Source of the DNA: Lolliginicoccus suaedae
Lineage (GTDB): Bacteria; Actinomycetota; Actinomycetes; Mycobacteriales; Mycobacteriaceae
Assembly (NCBI RefSeq): GCF_008312885.1
Contig: NZ_VSSO01000001.1
Coordinates: forward strand, 124,001 to 188,000
DNA: 64,000 nucleotides
Direction: 5' to 3'
The notes under the pieces were generated by a model, which had not been told where the DNA came from, searched no databases, and saw only the letters and a list, made by a program, of their open reading frames with translations. The position numbers and the translations under genes were made by a program. The stretch's first letter is position 1, and every line of letters starts with the position of its first letter. Positions 39,948-49,059 of this stretch are shown here, piece after piece.

Positions 39948-40745
39948 CTACGACTGCGCGACGTACTCGAGGCCATTCCCGGACTCGCCCATCACCGTCA
40001 GCCGGTCCGCCTCGATGGTCACCTGCACCGTTCCCTCCGACAGCACGGCGAGCACCGCGCGCTCCACCTCGTTCTTCTCGTCGGAGCAGCTCATCCGCGT
40101 CGTGGCCAGGGGGCTGAACTCCACCGTCGCGCCATCCACCCGTGCTGACCCCATGATGTTGTTGCACCCGGCCGAGCCGCTCACGCGTCCTTCCTCGTCG
40201 ATGCGCAGCGTCGCGCCAGCATCGGTGATGGAGGGACCAGAAGCCACCGCGTCCTCGGAGATCAGGGACCGCAGTTCCCAGGTGGTTCCCACGAGCGCCT
40301 GGTCGGGCTCAGCGACCTCGCGGTCCACCAGCGTCACGGTGGTGTCCTCGGTGCGCAGCACCAATTCCTCCCCGTCGAGCTCCCACGCGGGTTCCTCCGC
40401 CAGCAAGCCATTGAGCCATTCGTCGGCGCCCGCGGTCTCCTCGGAGCAACCGATCAGTGTCATCGCGAGCTGCTCGGTCCGCACCCGGCCATCCGAGAGA
40501 TCCACGCCCCCGAACGCGGTGTTGCAGCCCGCGGTGGCGTTGAGCGTGCCGTCATCGCCGAACTCGACCCGCAGCGGACCGCCACCAGGAATCGGTGTGC
40601 CCGTCACCGAGCTGGAGATGAACTCGCGCCCCTCGAGACCCGCCACGGGTGCCTCCTCCTCGTTGCTGCCGCACGCCACCGCCATGCCCGCGAGGACACC
40701 GCAGGACGCGATCGCGCTGATCATTCGCCGTGACACAGACCTCAT
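39948..40745 (-). CDS. META-domain lipoprotein (HslJ-like, two domains)
   Basis: 265 residues. Signal MISAIASCGVLAGMAVAC gives a lipobox ending in Cys at about residue 25. Two META domains follow. Each has the hallmark Cys-Asn pattern: TAGCNTAFGG with LIGCSEE in the first, SAGCNNIMGSARV with TRMSCSDE in the second. E. coli HslJ has one such domain and is linked to heat and novobiocin resistance; the function of the fold is unknown. ATG 40745 has CGGGGA upstream; GTG 40769 is an alternative. Confidence 0.9.
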   Translation of the reverse strand: MRSVSRRMISAIASCGVLAGMAVACGSNEEEAPVAGLEGREFISSSVTGTPIPGGGPLRVEFGDDGTLNATAGCNTAFGGVDLSDGRVRTEQLAMTLIGCSEETAGADEWLNGLLAEEPAWELDGEELVLRTEDTTVTLVDREVAEPDQALVGTTWELRSLISEDAVASGPSITDAGATLRIDEEGRVSGSAGCNNIMGSARVDGATVEFSPLATTRMSCSDEKNEVERAVLAVLSEGTVQVTIEADRLTVMGESGNGLEYVAQS

Positions 40746-40859
40746 CCGATCATCCCCGCTCGTTCGCACACGTACCTGAGTAGGTACCCAGCCGTTCTAC
40801 CAGACCGTGCCGATCGTCGCTGCGGAGCGTGGAAGGGGCTCGGGATCGTCTACATTCGG

Positions 40860-41420
40860 GTGGTGACCACACCGCAGGATCCCCACGACGACGACCGCCC
40901 GGGCGATGGCGCGAGCTGGCCACCGCCCTACCCTGGAGCGGGTGGACCGGGAGCGACCGGCGACCAGTGGGGTGGCGGGTACACCTATCCGCCGCTCGGC
41001 GGTGCGCCCCAGGGCCCGCACGGAGGCACCGGCCAAGGGCACGATCCCTACAGCCCGCCACCGGAGCAGGGCTATCCAGCATCGGATCCGCCACCCGGGG
41101 GCTACTACCCCCCGCCACCCGGCCCGGGCGGCTATCCAGGCTCGCCCTATGGGGTTCCCGGCCCGCCCTATGGCATGGTGCAGCGCACCAACGGCCTCGC
41201 GATCGCGTCGCTCATCGTCTCGATCGCCTCGCTGCTGTGCTGCGGGTTCTTCGGGTTCATCGGCATCATCCTCGGCGTGATGGCGCGCAAGCAGATCCAG
41301 CAGACCGGCGAGAACGGCGACGGCCTCGCTATCGCTGGCATCGCCATCGGAGCCGCGCTCACGGTCATCTTCGTACTCCTGATGGGCCTCAGCATCATCG
41401 GGAGTGCCACGGGCTACTAG
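40860..41420 (+). CDS. DUF4190 membrane protein with a proline/glycine-rich tail
   Basis: 186 residues. The first 105 are low-complexity Pro, Gly and Tyr (for example PPPGGYYPPPPGPGGYP). Then TNGLAIASLIVSIASLLCCGFFGFIGIILGVMARKQI and GLAIAGIAIGAALTVIFVLLMGLSIIG form two membrane segments. This is a common actinobacterial architecture of unknown function, often near the divisome or secretion. The DUF4190 name refers to the two-helix part. GTG 40860 or GTG 40863 may start it. Confidence 0.85.
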   Translation: MVTTPQDPHDDDRPGDGASWPPPYPGAGGPGATGDQWGGGYTYPPLGGAPQGPHGGTGQGHDPYSPPPEQGYPASDPPPGGYYPPPPGPGGYPGSPYGVPGPPYGMVQRTNGLAIASLIVSIASLLCCGFFGFIGIILGVMARKQIQQTGENGDGLAIAGIAIGAALTVIFVLLMGLSIIGSATGY

Positions 41421-41442
41421 CCGCACCGATACGCTGGCGATC

Positions 41443-42528
41443 ATGGCGGAGGTCAGCAACGTCGAGGTGGTCGTCATCGGTGCCGGGCAGGCAGGCTTGT
41501 CCGCCGCCCACTTCCTGGCCCGGTTCGGCCTGCGGCCCGGCGAGGACTTCGTCGTCCTCGACTCGGCCCACCAACCAGGCGGGGCGTGGCAGCACCGCTG
41601 GCCCTCGCTCACCCTCGCCACGGTCAACGGAGTGAGCGACCTGCCAGGCCTGCCGTTCGCCGATGTCGTGGACACCACGCGCGGCGAGGTCACCGCCGCC
41701 GAGGCGGTTCCCCGCTACTACGCCGCCTACGAGGACAAGTTTGGCCTGGACGTGCGCCGACCGGTGGCAGTGCGGGTGGTGTGCGGCCCGCACGAGGATG
41801 ATCGTTTCCAGGTGGAGAGCAGCGCGGGAACCTGGCGGGCACGCGGCCTCATCAACGCCACCGGCACCTGGGAGAAGCCATTCATCCCGTTCTATCCCGG
41901 CGCGGATACCTTCCGGGGCAGGCAGCTCCACACCCGTGACTACACCACCGCCGACGAGTTTCGCGGCAAGCACACCGTGGTGGTCGGCGGAGGCATCTCC
42001 GCGATCCAGCTGCTCGACGAGGTCTCCCGCATCACCTCCACCACCTGGGTGACGCGCAGCGAGCCCCGGTTCCGCGAGGGACCGTTCGACGCGGGCGAGG
42101 GGCGTCGCGCGGTGGCTCTCGTCGAGGACCGGGTGCGCCACGGGCTGCCGCCCGGCTCGGTCGTCTCGGTGACCGGCCTGCCCGTGACGCCGACGGTCCG
42201 GGCGGCGCGCGAGCGGGGCGTCCTGGTGCGGCGACCGATGTTCGCGCGCATCGAGCCGGAGGGCGTGCGCTGGGCCGATGGCGACTACCAGCACGCGGAG
42301 ATCCTGTTCTGGTGCACCGGGTTCCGCTCCTCGCTCGATCATCTCGCCCCGCTGGCGCTGCGCGGGCACGGTGGTGGCATCGTCATGACAGGCCGCGCAG
42401 CGACCCAGGTTGCCGAGCAACCACGGGTGCACCTGGTGGGCTACGGTCCGTCCGCGAGCACTATCGGTGCCAACCGGGCAGGCCGGGATGCCGCGCGCGA
42501 GCTGCTCAGCACCCTCGGGCTCCGGTAG
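41443..42528 (+). CDS. FAD/NAD(P)-binding monooxygenase-like flavoprotein
   Basis: 361 residues. FAD-binding VEVVVIGAGQAGLSAAHFLARFG at the N-terminus; the next conserved stretch, HQPGGAWQHRWPSLTL, recalls flavin monooxygenases (the GGxWxxR pattern). A second Rossmann motif is HTVVVGGGISAIQLLDEVSR. The FMO fingerprint FxGxxxHxxx is only loosely present (DTFRGRQLHTRDY). It probably uses NADPH and oxygen on a small substrate. ATG 41443 has a weak ribosome site, 22 bases after the previous stop. Confidence 0.85.
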   Translation: MAEVSNVEVVVIGAGQAGLSAAHFLARFGLRPGEDFVVLDSAHQPGGAWQHRWPSLTLATVNGVSDLPGLPFADVVDTTRGEVTAAEAVPRYYAAYEDKFGLDVRRPVAVRVVCGPHEDDRFQVESSAGTWRARGLINATGTWEKPFIPFYPGADTFRGRQLHTRDYTTADEFRGKHTVVVGGGISAIQLLDEVSRITSTTWVTRSEPRFREGPFDAGEGRRAVALVEDRVRHGLPPGSVVSVTGLPVTPTVRAARERGVLVRRPMFARIEPEGVRWADGDYQHAEILFWCTGFRSSLDHLAPLALRGHGGGIVMTGRAATQVAEQPRVHLVGYGPSASTIGANRAGRDAARELLSTLGLR

Positions 42529-42591
42529 CAGCCCCGCGCGCCACACGCAGCCCGTAGGATCACCACGCGGAACGAGCAAGGAGGCAACAGG

Positions 42592-43356
42592 GTGAGCATC
42601 ACCGTCGAAGGTGGCATTGCCACGGTCATCGTGTCGGACCCGGACCGTGGTTGCAGCCTGGACATCCCGGGCCTCGACCACGCCGCGACCGTTCTGCGCG
42701 AGGACGGCAGCATTCGCGCCGTGCTGCTGCAAGGCCCCGACGGGATGGGATTCTGCAACGGCGGCGACGTGAAGGCCTTTGCCGCAGCGGAGGATCCCGG
42801 CGCCTATCTCGCGGAGATCGCTGCGCCCTTCCACCGCTTCATCTCGGCATTGCGCGCCATCGATGCGCCCTCCATCGCAGCAGTACGCGGATTCGCCGCC
42901 GGGGGAGGGATGAGCATCGCCTGCGCCGCAACCCTCGCGGTGGGCGGTCCCGGCACCCGGTTCCTCCCGGCCTATCCGACGATCGGATTCTCCACCGACG
43001 GCGGGCTGAGCTGGACCCTGCCCCGCATCGTGGGGCAGCGCCAGGCCGCGCGCATCATCCTCGGCAACCAGCTCCTCGATAGCGGCGAGGCGCAGCGGCT
43101 CGGGCTGCTCGGCGATGTGACCGGCACCGACGAGGACGTCGTGCCGCACGCGCGAGCCCTTGCCGACAAGCTCGCGGGCGCCTCGCGCACCGCCACCACC
43201 GAGATCCTGCGGCTGCTGCGCTCGGGCCCCGCCAGCGTCCTCGACGAGCACCTCGATGCCGAGGCAGCAGCGATCGCCCGCACGGCTGGGAGCGCGGACG
43301 GGCGCGAGGGCGTCGCGGCGTTCCTCACCAAGCGCGCGCCCCGGTTCGCGCCCTGA
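42592..43356 (+). CDS. Enoyl-CoA hydratase/isomerase
   Basis: 254 residues, crotonase fold. The oxyanion-hole segments are GFCNGGDVKAFAA and AAVRGFAAGGGMSIACAATLAVGG. The general-base region FSTDGGLSWTLPRIVGQRQA has Asp in place of one of the two Glu residues usual for hydratases, closer to isomerase-type members. It acts on acyl-CoA in fatty-acid breakdown. AAGGAGG is ideally placed before GTG 42592. It is followed by a dienoyl-CoA reductase-like gene. Confidence 0.92.
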   Translation: MSITVEGGIATVIVSDPDRGCSLDIPGLDHAATVLREDGSIRAVLLQGPDGMGFCNGGDVKAFAAAEDPGAYLAEIAAPFHRFISALRAIDAPSIAAVRGFAAGGGMSIACAATLAVGGPGTRFLPAYPTIGFSTDGGLSWTLPRIVGQRQAARIILGNQLLDSGEAQRLGLLGDVTGTDEDVVPHARALADKLAGASRTATTEILRLLRSGPASVLDEHLDAEAAAIARTAGSADGREGVAAFLTKRAPRFAP

Positions 43357-43399
43357 ACCACCACCAGCGTCCATCGTTCCTGCGACCCCAAGGAAACCC

Positions 43400-44230
43400 A
43401 TGAGCAGTGAATTCATCGAGACCCTCGACCTCCGCGGCAAGGTCGTCTTCGTGGCCGGGGGAACCAGCGGCATCAATCTTGGCATCGCCGAGGACTTCGC
43501 CCGGGCCGGGGCGAACGTCGCGGTGCAGAGCCGCTCCCAGGACAAGGTCGACTCCACCGTCGCGGACCTGAAGGAGTTCGGGGTGGCCGCGTTCGGGGCG
43601 GCCGCCGATGTGCGTGACTACGCCGCCACCGAGGAGGCCCTCGCGACCGCCGCCGACGCGCTCGGCCCCATCGACGTGCTCATCTCGGGGGCCGCCGGGA
43701 ACTTTCCCGTCTCCGCGCTGAACATGTCGGCCAACGCGTTCAAGTCCGTGGTCGACATCGATCTGCTCGGCACGTTCAACGTGCTGCGCGCGGGCTTCCA
43801 GTTCCTGCGTCGGCCGGGCGCGTGCGTCATCAACATCTCGGCGCCGCAGTCGGAGCTGCCCACCATCACCCAGGCGCACGTGTGCGCGGCCAAGGCCGGG
43901 GTGGACATGCTCACCCGCACCCTCGCGCTCGAATGGGGACCGTCGGGCGTGCGGGTCAACGCGGTCATCCCGGGGCCCATCGACGGCACCGAGGGCATGT
44001 CCCGCCTCGCGCCGACCGATGAGGCCCGCGAGCTTGTCACCAGCAGCGTCCCGCTGCGCCGCTATGGAACCCCGCGCGATGTCGCCAATGTGTGCCGCTT
44101 CCTCGCCTCCCCGCTCGCTGACTACGTGACGGGCGTCGTGCTGCCCGCCGATGGAGGCTGGGTGCTTGGTGGAGCCTCCCAGACCATGGGTGTCATCGGC
44201 GCGCCGCTGATGGAGCCCAAGCAGCGCTGA
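43400..44230 (+). CDS. SDR oxidoreductase, 2,4-dienoyl-CoA reductase type
   Basis: 276 residues. The NADP motif is VVFVAGGTSGINLGIAEDFARAGANV (TGxxxGIG variant). The standard Tyr of the YxxxK motif is missing: the segment reads QAHVCAAKAG with Lys 165 and His 160. The same replacement (His five before the Lys) and the continuation LALEWGPSGVRVNAVIPGPIDGTEGMSRL are typical of peroxisomal and bacterial 2,4-dienoyl-CoA reductases. It would remove a double bond before beta-oxidation. AAGGAAA precedes ATG 43400; the gene forms a pair with the enoyl-CoA hydratase. Confidence 0.9.
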   Translation: MSSEFIETLDLRGKVVFVAGGTSGINLGIAEDFARAGANVAVQSRSQDKVDSTVADLKEFGVAAFGAAADVRDYAATEEALATAADALGPIDVLISGAAGNFPVSALNMSANAFKSVVDIDLLGTFNVLRAGFQFLRRPGACVINISAPQSELPTITQAHVCAAKAGVDMLTRTLALEWGPSGVRVNAVIPGPIDGTEGMSRLAPTDEARELVTSSVPLRRYGTPRDVANVCRFLASPLADYVTGVVLPADGGWVLGGASQTMGVIGAPLMEPKQR

Positions 44231-44247
44231 TCCGGGCCAGAGAAGGC

Positions 44248-44280
44248 CAGTGGCCCCGTGGATCATCCACGGGGCCACTG
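44248..44280. terminator. Bidirectional terminator
   Basis: CAGTGGCCCCGTGGAT and its exact complement are separated by a single C, giving a long stem with a small loop. It lies between the convergent SDR gene and the 77-residue acidic protein gene. Confidence 0.88.
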
Positions 44281-44294
44281 TTCTCGGATTGGTC

Positions 44295-44528
44295 TCAGGG
44301 GCGGTCAGCAGGGTTCCAGGGGAAGACCGGCTGGAAGAAGGCCTGCTCGGTGTTGACCCACTCGCCGGCCTCGGCGTCCCATTCCTGGCCGATCTCCTGG
44401 GTGCCCTGGAGCACGCCGAGGAGCTCGGCCTGGCCTGCGTTGAAGTCTCCGAGCCCGGCGAGGAAGTCGCCGAGGTCCGCGTAGTAGCCGGAATCACCGA
44501 TCAGTGCGGTGAGGATCTGCTCGAGCAT
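44295..44528 (-). CDS. 77-residue acidic signal-less protein, possibly PorH/PorA-like
   Basis: ATG 44528 is fixed by AAGGA eight bases upstream. The protein starts MLEQILTALIGDSGYYADLG, then DFLAGLGDFNAGQAELLGVL, and ends in the aromatic-proline tail AFFQPVFPWNPADRP. It has about 13 acidic residues and one basic residue, with no signal peptide. Short acidic helical proteins without signal peptides are the hallmark of the PorA/PorH channel formers in the outer membrane of corynebacteria and relatives. This match is by character only. It has its own leader and terminators on both sides. Confidence 0.75.
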   Translation of the reverse strand: MLEQILTALIGDSGYYADLGDFLAGLGDFNAGQAELLGVLQGTQEIGQEWDAEAGEWVNTEQAFFQPVFPWNPADRP

Positions 44529-44662
44529 GATGCATCCTTGGTTCGTAGGGCGCGCGCCGGACTGGGGGAGTGGCGCGCTGCCCCTATTTGTATTGAGCAG
44601 CAGGTGCATTGGTGGCATTACCGGGGCGATGGAGACGCTTCCTTGGCCGGTTCGTCGCCTTT

Positions 44663-44701
44663 CCGAAACCCGTTTAATTGCTGGTAAACGGGGGTTTTCG
44701 G
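44663..44701. repeat. Bulged hairpin upstream of the 77-residue protein gene
   Basis: CCGAAACCCGTTTA (44663) pairs with TAAACGGGGGTTTTCGG (44685) except for a three-base bulge. It lies 135 bases upstream of the acidic protein start, in the leader or promoter area, and could be an operator or a terminator. Confidence 0.5.
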
Positions 44702-44755
44702 TAAGGAGTCCGGCGCGTGGATGGCGGGGGTCGCAGTTCGGGCCTAGAACAAGCA

Positions 44756-44793
44756 GGAGCGGGAGGGATGCCTTGCGGCTTCCCTCCCGCTCC
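44756..44793. terminator. Terminator of the acyl-CoA dehydrogenase gene
   Basis: GGAGCGGGAGGGA and its exact complement TCCCTCCCGCTCC enclose 12 bases, 26 bases past the stop of the gene to the right (minus strand). Confidence 0.85.
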
Positions 44794-44818
44794 AACGTTC
44801 CCGCGGTGGATCGTGTAG

Positions 44819-46534
44819 CTACGGGTTCATCGTGTACCGGCCCGACAGGCTGGAAACGGCGTCCCAGGTGGAGCTGTCGTCGCTGTCCGCGGGACGACGG
44901 ATCGCAGCGATCATGCGCTTCTGCTGCTCGTCGGTGGCGAGCGGCTTGGAGTACAGGGCCACCGCGTAGCTGGAGAAGTCCCGGACGATCGTGGTGAAGA
45001 TCTGATCGATCAGTGCATCATCGATGCCAACGATGCGGGCCTGCTCGAGGATGAGGTGGCCGTAGACGATCTGGGTGAACAACTGGCCGACCTCGAGCAT
45101 GAAGTTCATGTCCTTGATCTGCTCGGCCGAGGGGGTGGCCTCGGTGAGCAGCGCGAGGAACTCGGTGATCTGCTCGCGGAACACCGCCACGTTCGGGATG
45201 CGCGAAGCGGCCTCGAACTCGCTGTTCCAGTCATGGAACCGCACCTTCGACAAACCCCGGGCGGGGCCCTGGTTGAACAGGAAGCCGTCGTTGGCGGCGT
45301 CGCGGCGCGTGGGCACCTCGGGCAGCTCGGCGGGCTGGAAGAGGTACGCCGCCATGAACTTGTTGATCAGCGCGAGGTTCACCGCGACGGTGCCCTCGAG
45401 CTTGGGCAGGCCGCGCACGTCGTTGGCGGCGATGGTGATGTAGTTGTCCTTCTCGAAGCTCTTCGCCGCCACGATGTCCCCGAGCAGGCCGATGACCTTC
45501 TCCGACTCCGTGGTCACCTTCATCTTGGTGACGGCGTTGTAGAGCAGGTAGCGGCGGTCATCGGCGCTGGCCTCGCGGAAGTAGTCGATCGCCCGGTCCG
45601 AGAACAGGCGGCCACCGATCAGGCGGGCGTATGCCTCGATGAACGCGGCACGCACATGCGGCATGGTGGTCACTGCGGCGCCGTAGAGGACGCGGTTGGA
45701 CGCGTGGGTGATGGCCTCGTAGAGAGCATGGGTAGCCATGCCGACGCCACCGAAGCACAGATTGAACTTGCCGACGTTGACGGTGTTCATCGCGGCGGAG
45801 AAGGCGTCGTCGCCACGGTGGAGGATGTCCTCCTCCCGCACGGGGTAGTCGTTGAGCTGGAACGCGGCCACATACATCTGCGAGGGCACGATGTTCTTGA
45901 TCAGCTCGAACGCCGGATGGCTGGAATCGGCGCGGAAGAAGACGTACTCGTGCCCGCCGTCGGCCTGGTCGATCCGGCCGAACACCGACACGGTGCGGGC
46001 GCAGTTGCCGTTGCCGATGTAGTACTTGCCGCCGTTGGCGCGATAGCCGTCCTCGGTGGCGGTGAGCCGCATGTCCGTGGAGTAGACGTCAGCGCCGTGG
46101 TCCTTGTCGGACAGGCCGAACGCCGCGACCTCGCCGCTGGCGAGGGATTCGGCGGTGATCTGGCGGGCCGAAGCGTTGTTGCTCTGCCAGACCGGGCCGA
46201 GACCGAGCGCGGTGACCTGCCACGGGTACCAGTAGTTCAGTCCGTAGAACCCAAGGATCTCCGAGAGCGCGGCGACGCGGGCGGTGTCCCAGCGGGCTCC
46301 GGGCGCGGCACCCTCCTGGCCCTCTGGAGTGAGGAACTTCGCGAAGAGCTGCTTCTCCGCGACGAAGTCAAGAAACTGCTGGTAGAAGACATGATCGTGA
46401 TAGTCCTCGGTGAGCTTGCCCAGGCCGCGGGACTCGAACCAGTCGATCGTCGCGGCGAGCAGCTCGCGGGTCTCGGTGTCGAAGTGCGCGGGGTCGTAGC
46501 TGTGCGGGTCCAGCAGAAGATCGGGGGAGGGCAC
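44819..46534 (-). CDS. Acyl-CoA dehydrogenase family protein
   Basis: 571 residues, longer than the usual 380-400. The FAD-binding middle has AFGLSDKDHGADVYSTDMRLTATEDGYRANGGKYYIGNG, where acyl-CoA dehydrogenases normally have a TEP-like loop. The helical domain includes HASNRVLYGAAVTTMPHVRAAFIEAYARL and the C-terminal 150 residues are an extra helical domain. It should oxidise an acyl-CoA thioester and pass electrons to ETF. GTG 46534 follows AGGCAGG. Substrate class cannot be told. Confidence 0.9.
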   Translation of the reverse strand: MPSPDLLLDPHSYDPAHFDTETRELLAATIDWFESRGLGKLTEDYHDHVFYQQFLDFVAEKQLFAKFLTPEGQEGAAPGARWDTARVAALSEILGFYGLNYWYPWQVTALGLGPVWQSNNASARQITAESLASGEVAAFGLSDKDHGADVYSTDMRLTATEDGYRANGGKYYIGNGNCARTVSVFGRIDQADGGHEYVFFRADSSHPAFELIKNIVPSQMYVAAFQLNDYPVREEDILHRGDDAFSAAMNTVNVGKFNLCFGGVGMATHALYEAITHASNRVLYGAAVTTMPHVRAAFIEAYARLIGGRLFSDRAIDYFREASADDRRYLLYNAVTKMKVTTESEKVIGLLGDIVAAKSFEKDNYITIAANDVRGLPKLEGTVAVNLALINKFMAAYLFQPAELPEVPTRRDAANDGFLFNQGPARGLSKVRFHDWNSEFEAASRIPNVAVFREQITEFLALLTEATPSAEQIKDMNFMLEVGQLFTQIVYGHLILEQARIVGIDDALIDQIFTTIVRDFSSYAVALYSKPLATDEQQKRMIAAIRRPADSDDSSTWDAVSSLSGRYTMNP

Positions 46535-46753
46535 GGTACCTGCCTTGGTCTCGGATCGATGCGTTGATAGGCCTGTCCACCGAGACTATGCCGCTACCGG
46601 GCCGGTGTGCCAGAGCACACGCCGGGACGCCTTGTCCCACGAAACCGCAGGTATCAGCGTCTTCAGTGTTCAGCACCCCTCGAGCTTGCCGGTGGCCTAC
46701 TGTTCGCATTGGATGGGTTTCCAGCCAGATCCAGAATCGACAGGGGCGTTGCG

Positions 46754-49003
46754 ATGGGATTCTCTCGCCGCGCGGGCTTGCTGGGGCTAGTTATTCTGCT
46801 GCTCGTCGCGATGTTCTCCGCAGCCATGCTGCGGATGCCCGATCCGCTGCCCGCGGACGCGGAGAGCGGGCAGTTCAGCGCGGGGCGTGCCCTCGAAGTG
46901 GTGGGGAAGGTTGCCCAGGCGCCGCATCCTGCAGGAACGGCCGAGCATGCGCGGGTCCGCGACTACATTGTCGGCGAGCTCGAAGGCATGGGTTTGTTGG
47001 CGAGCGTCGAGGAGGCGGTAGGCCGCACCCCCGAGCATCTTGACGATCCGGACCTGGTCGACCTCGCGCGTGCGCAGAACATCGTCGCCCGGCTGCCCGG
47101 CACCGATCCCACAGGGTCGGTGTACCTTGCTGCTCACTACGACTCGGTGGCTTCCGGCCCAGGAGCCAATGACGATGGGGCCGGGGTGGCGGTGGTCCTC
47201 GAGACTGTCAGGGCGCTCGTCGCTGGGGACGCTCCGCTGCGCAATGATCTCGTGGTGCTGATCACCGACGCAGAAGAGCTAGGGCTGATCGGCGCGGAAG
47301 CGTATGCTCGCGGCTTCTCCGACGATGATCCGCCCCGCGTGGTCATCAACCATGAGGCCCGAGGGGCGCGCGGGCCGGTGTTGCTGTTCCGGACAACGAG
47401 CCCGAACGACACGCTCATCCGGGACGTCGCCGGGGCGGCCCCGCACCTCATCGCGGATTCCGCGACGTCGGCGTTCGCGGCCGCGCTGCCCAACGACACG
47501 GATTTCTCCGCTCTCGACGTCGCCGGGTTCACCATTCTGGACTTGGCCTATATCGGCGGGGGTGCGTACTACCACAACGTCGTCGACACACCGGCTCACG
47601 TCGACCCCTCGACCGTCCAGCAGTTTGGTGACAACACCCTCGCCATGGCCCGCGTGCTCGGCGGCGCGGACCTCCGGGCCAGCGAGCCCCGCGAGGATCT
47701 CGTGTACTTCAGCGTCCCCGGCGGGGCGCTCATCACGTATCCGACGTGGCTGGCGACGGTCCTCGCCCTTGTCTCGCTCGCCGGATTGGGGGCGCTGCTG
47801 TTCTCGTCGCGCCGGGCCGTGCCCCTGCGTCGGGTGGTGCTCGGAGGGTTGTCGACTTTCGCCGCGATCGTTGCCGGTGCGGGGGTCGTGCTCGTGATGT
47901 GGTGGGCAGTGAACCAGGTTCGTCCGGGCTACGCGGCACTCACGGACGCCTACCGGCCATGGTTCTACTACGGCGCCGTCATTGCTGGCGCGCTGGCGGC
48001 CCTGACGGGCTGGTATCACCTGGGTCGACGAATGGGGGCTACCGCGTTGGCCTACGGCGGCCTCGGCGTGGTGACGATAGCCGGGGCGGTTCTCAGTTTC
48101 GCTGTGCCTGTGGCGGGACACTTCGTGACGTTGCCTGCCCTCGGTGCCGTGGCGGGCGCGCTGGTCTCCCGGGTCGTTCCCGGGGCGTGGAGGGTGCTGG
48201 CGACGACGGCGGGGCTGTTGCCGGCTGCGTTCTTCCTCAGCGTGGCGCTCTGGCCGAGCCTGCAGATCGGGATGAGCCAGGCGGCGTTGCTCATCGTGGG
48301 GCCGGTCGTGCTGCTGGCCGTGCTTCTCGCGCCGCTCCTCGAGGCAGTGTGGCCGCGGCGGCGCGGAGTCCTGATCCCGGTGACCGCGCTCGCGGGGGTC
48401 GTGGGGCTCGCCGGGTGCGGACTCGCTGTCGATACGTTCAGTCCGGAGACGCCGGAACCAGTCAGCCTGACCTACGCGATGGACGTCAGCTCCGGGGAGG
48501 CGATGTGGATGTCGTCGATACCGCCGAACCGGTGGAGCGCGGACTATGTGGACACCAAGCGCGAGCTGGTTGCCCCGTTCACGCATCTCTCCGAGGTTCC
48601 GCTGCACACTGGTCCTGCTGAGCCGAGCGACCTGCCGCAGCCAGAGCTCGACGTCATCGCGGATGATGTACAAGGCAATGAACGGACACTCGATCTGCGG
48701 CTGGGCTCGGAGCGCGGGGCGGGTGCCGTGGGTGTCTTCTACGAATCGGCTGACACGATCCGCTCGCTCACCGTCGATGGGCGCGAGGTGTTGCCGGTGC
48801 CGACGGCAGGGTTCGTTTTCCACGCGCCGCCCGCGGAAGGGCTAGAGATCACCATCGTGGCCGAGCCCGGTGAGCTCACCCTGCAGGCGTTCGACTATTC
48901 CCGGGTCGATGCCGGTGGGGTGCGCGGTTTCCGGCCGCCGCCACCGGAGATGTTCCTGCATGCACGCAGCAACGCATTTGTCCTGCGCACCGTCACCTTG
49001 TGA
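46754..49003 (+). CDS. M28-family membrane metallopeptidase (Fxna/vacuolar-protease-like)
   Basis: 749 residues. One membrane segment near the N-terminus (AGLLGLVILLLVAMFSAAML), then an outside M28 zinc peptidase: VYLAAHYDSVASGPGANDDGAG (His 128, Asp 140), VLITDAEELGLIGAEAY (Glu pair), VINHEARG and AYYHNVVDT (His). A second part has about seven or eight membrane segments, and a beta-rich outer domain ends the chain. This matches the Fxna/PFF1 architecture. Probable aminopeptidase at the cell surface. ATG 46754 gives a normal membrane start. The gene ends 11 bases before the arsR -35 box. Confidence 0.9.
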   Translation: MGFSRRAGLLGLVILLLVAMFSAAMLRMPDPLPADAESGQFSAGRALEVVGKVAQAPHPAGTAEHARVRDYIVGELEGMGLLASVEEAVGRTPEHLDDPDLVDLARAQNIVARLPGTDPTGSVYLAAHYDSVASGPGANDDGAGVAVVLETVRALVAGDAPLRNDLVVLITDAEELGLIGAEAYARGFSDDDPPRVVINHEARGARGPVLLFRTTSPNDTLIRDVAGAAPHLIADSATSAFAAALPNDTDFSALDVAGFTILDLAYIGGGAYYHNVVDTPAHVDPSTVQQFGDNTLAMARVLGGADLRASEPREDLVYFSVPGGALITYPTWLATVLALVSLAGLGALLFSSRRAVPLRRVVLGGLSTFAAIVAGAGVVLVMWWAVNQVRPGYAALTDAYRPWFYYGAVIAGALAALTGWYHLGRRMGATALAYGGLGVVTIAGAVLSFAVPVAGHFVTLPALGAVAGALVSRVVPGAWRVLATTAGLLPAAFFLSVALWPSLQIGMSQAALLIVGPVVLLAVLLAPLLEAVWPRRRGVLIPVTALAGVVGLAGCGLAVDTFSPETPEPVSLTYAMDVSSGEAMWMSSIPPNRWSADYVDTKRELVAPFTHLSEVPLHTGPAEPSDLPQPELDVIADDVQGNERTLDLRLGSERGAGAVGVFYESADTIRSLTVDGREVLPVPTAGFVFHAPPAEGLEITIVAEPGELTLQAFDYSRVDAGGVRGFRPPPPEMFLHARSNAFVLRTVTL

Positions 49004-49014
49004 TTCTCGGGGTC

Positions 49015-49059
49015 TTGCCAAATCCCGGGAACGGAGTAATATACAACCATATGGTTGTA
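49015..49059 (+). promoter_or_regulatory. arsR promoter with an operator over the start codon
   Basis: A -35 TTGCCA (49015-49020), 16-base spacer and -10 TAATAT (49037-49042) place the transcript start at about 49049-49051, the ATG itself, so the message is probably leaderless. The perfect 18-base palindrome TACAACCATATGGTTGTA (49042-49059) covers the -10 end and the first codons and is the natural operator for the ArsR product. Confidence 0.82.

Noticed and set aside
41395-43557. A 720-codon minus-strand frame spanning the flavoprotein and enoyl-CoA hydratase genes
   Set aside because: Crosses two well-supported genes and has no recognisable domain or ribosome site.
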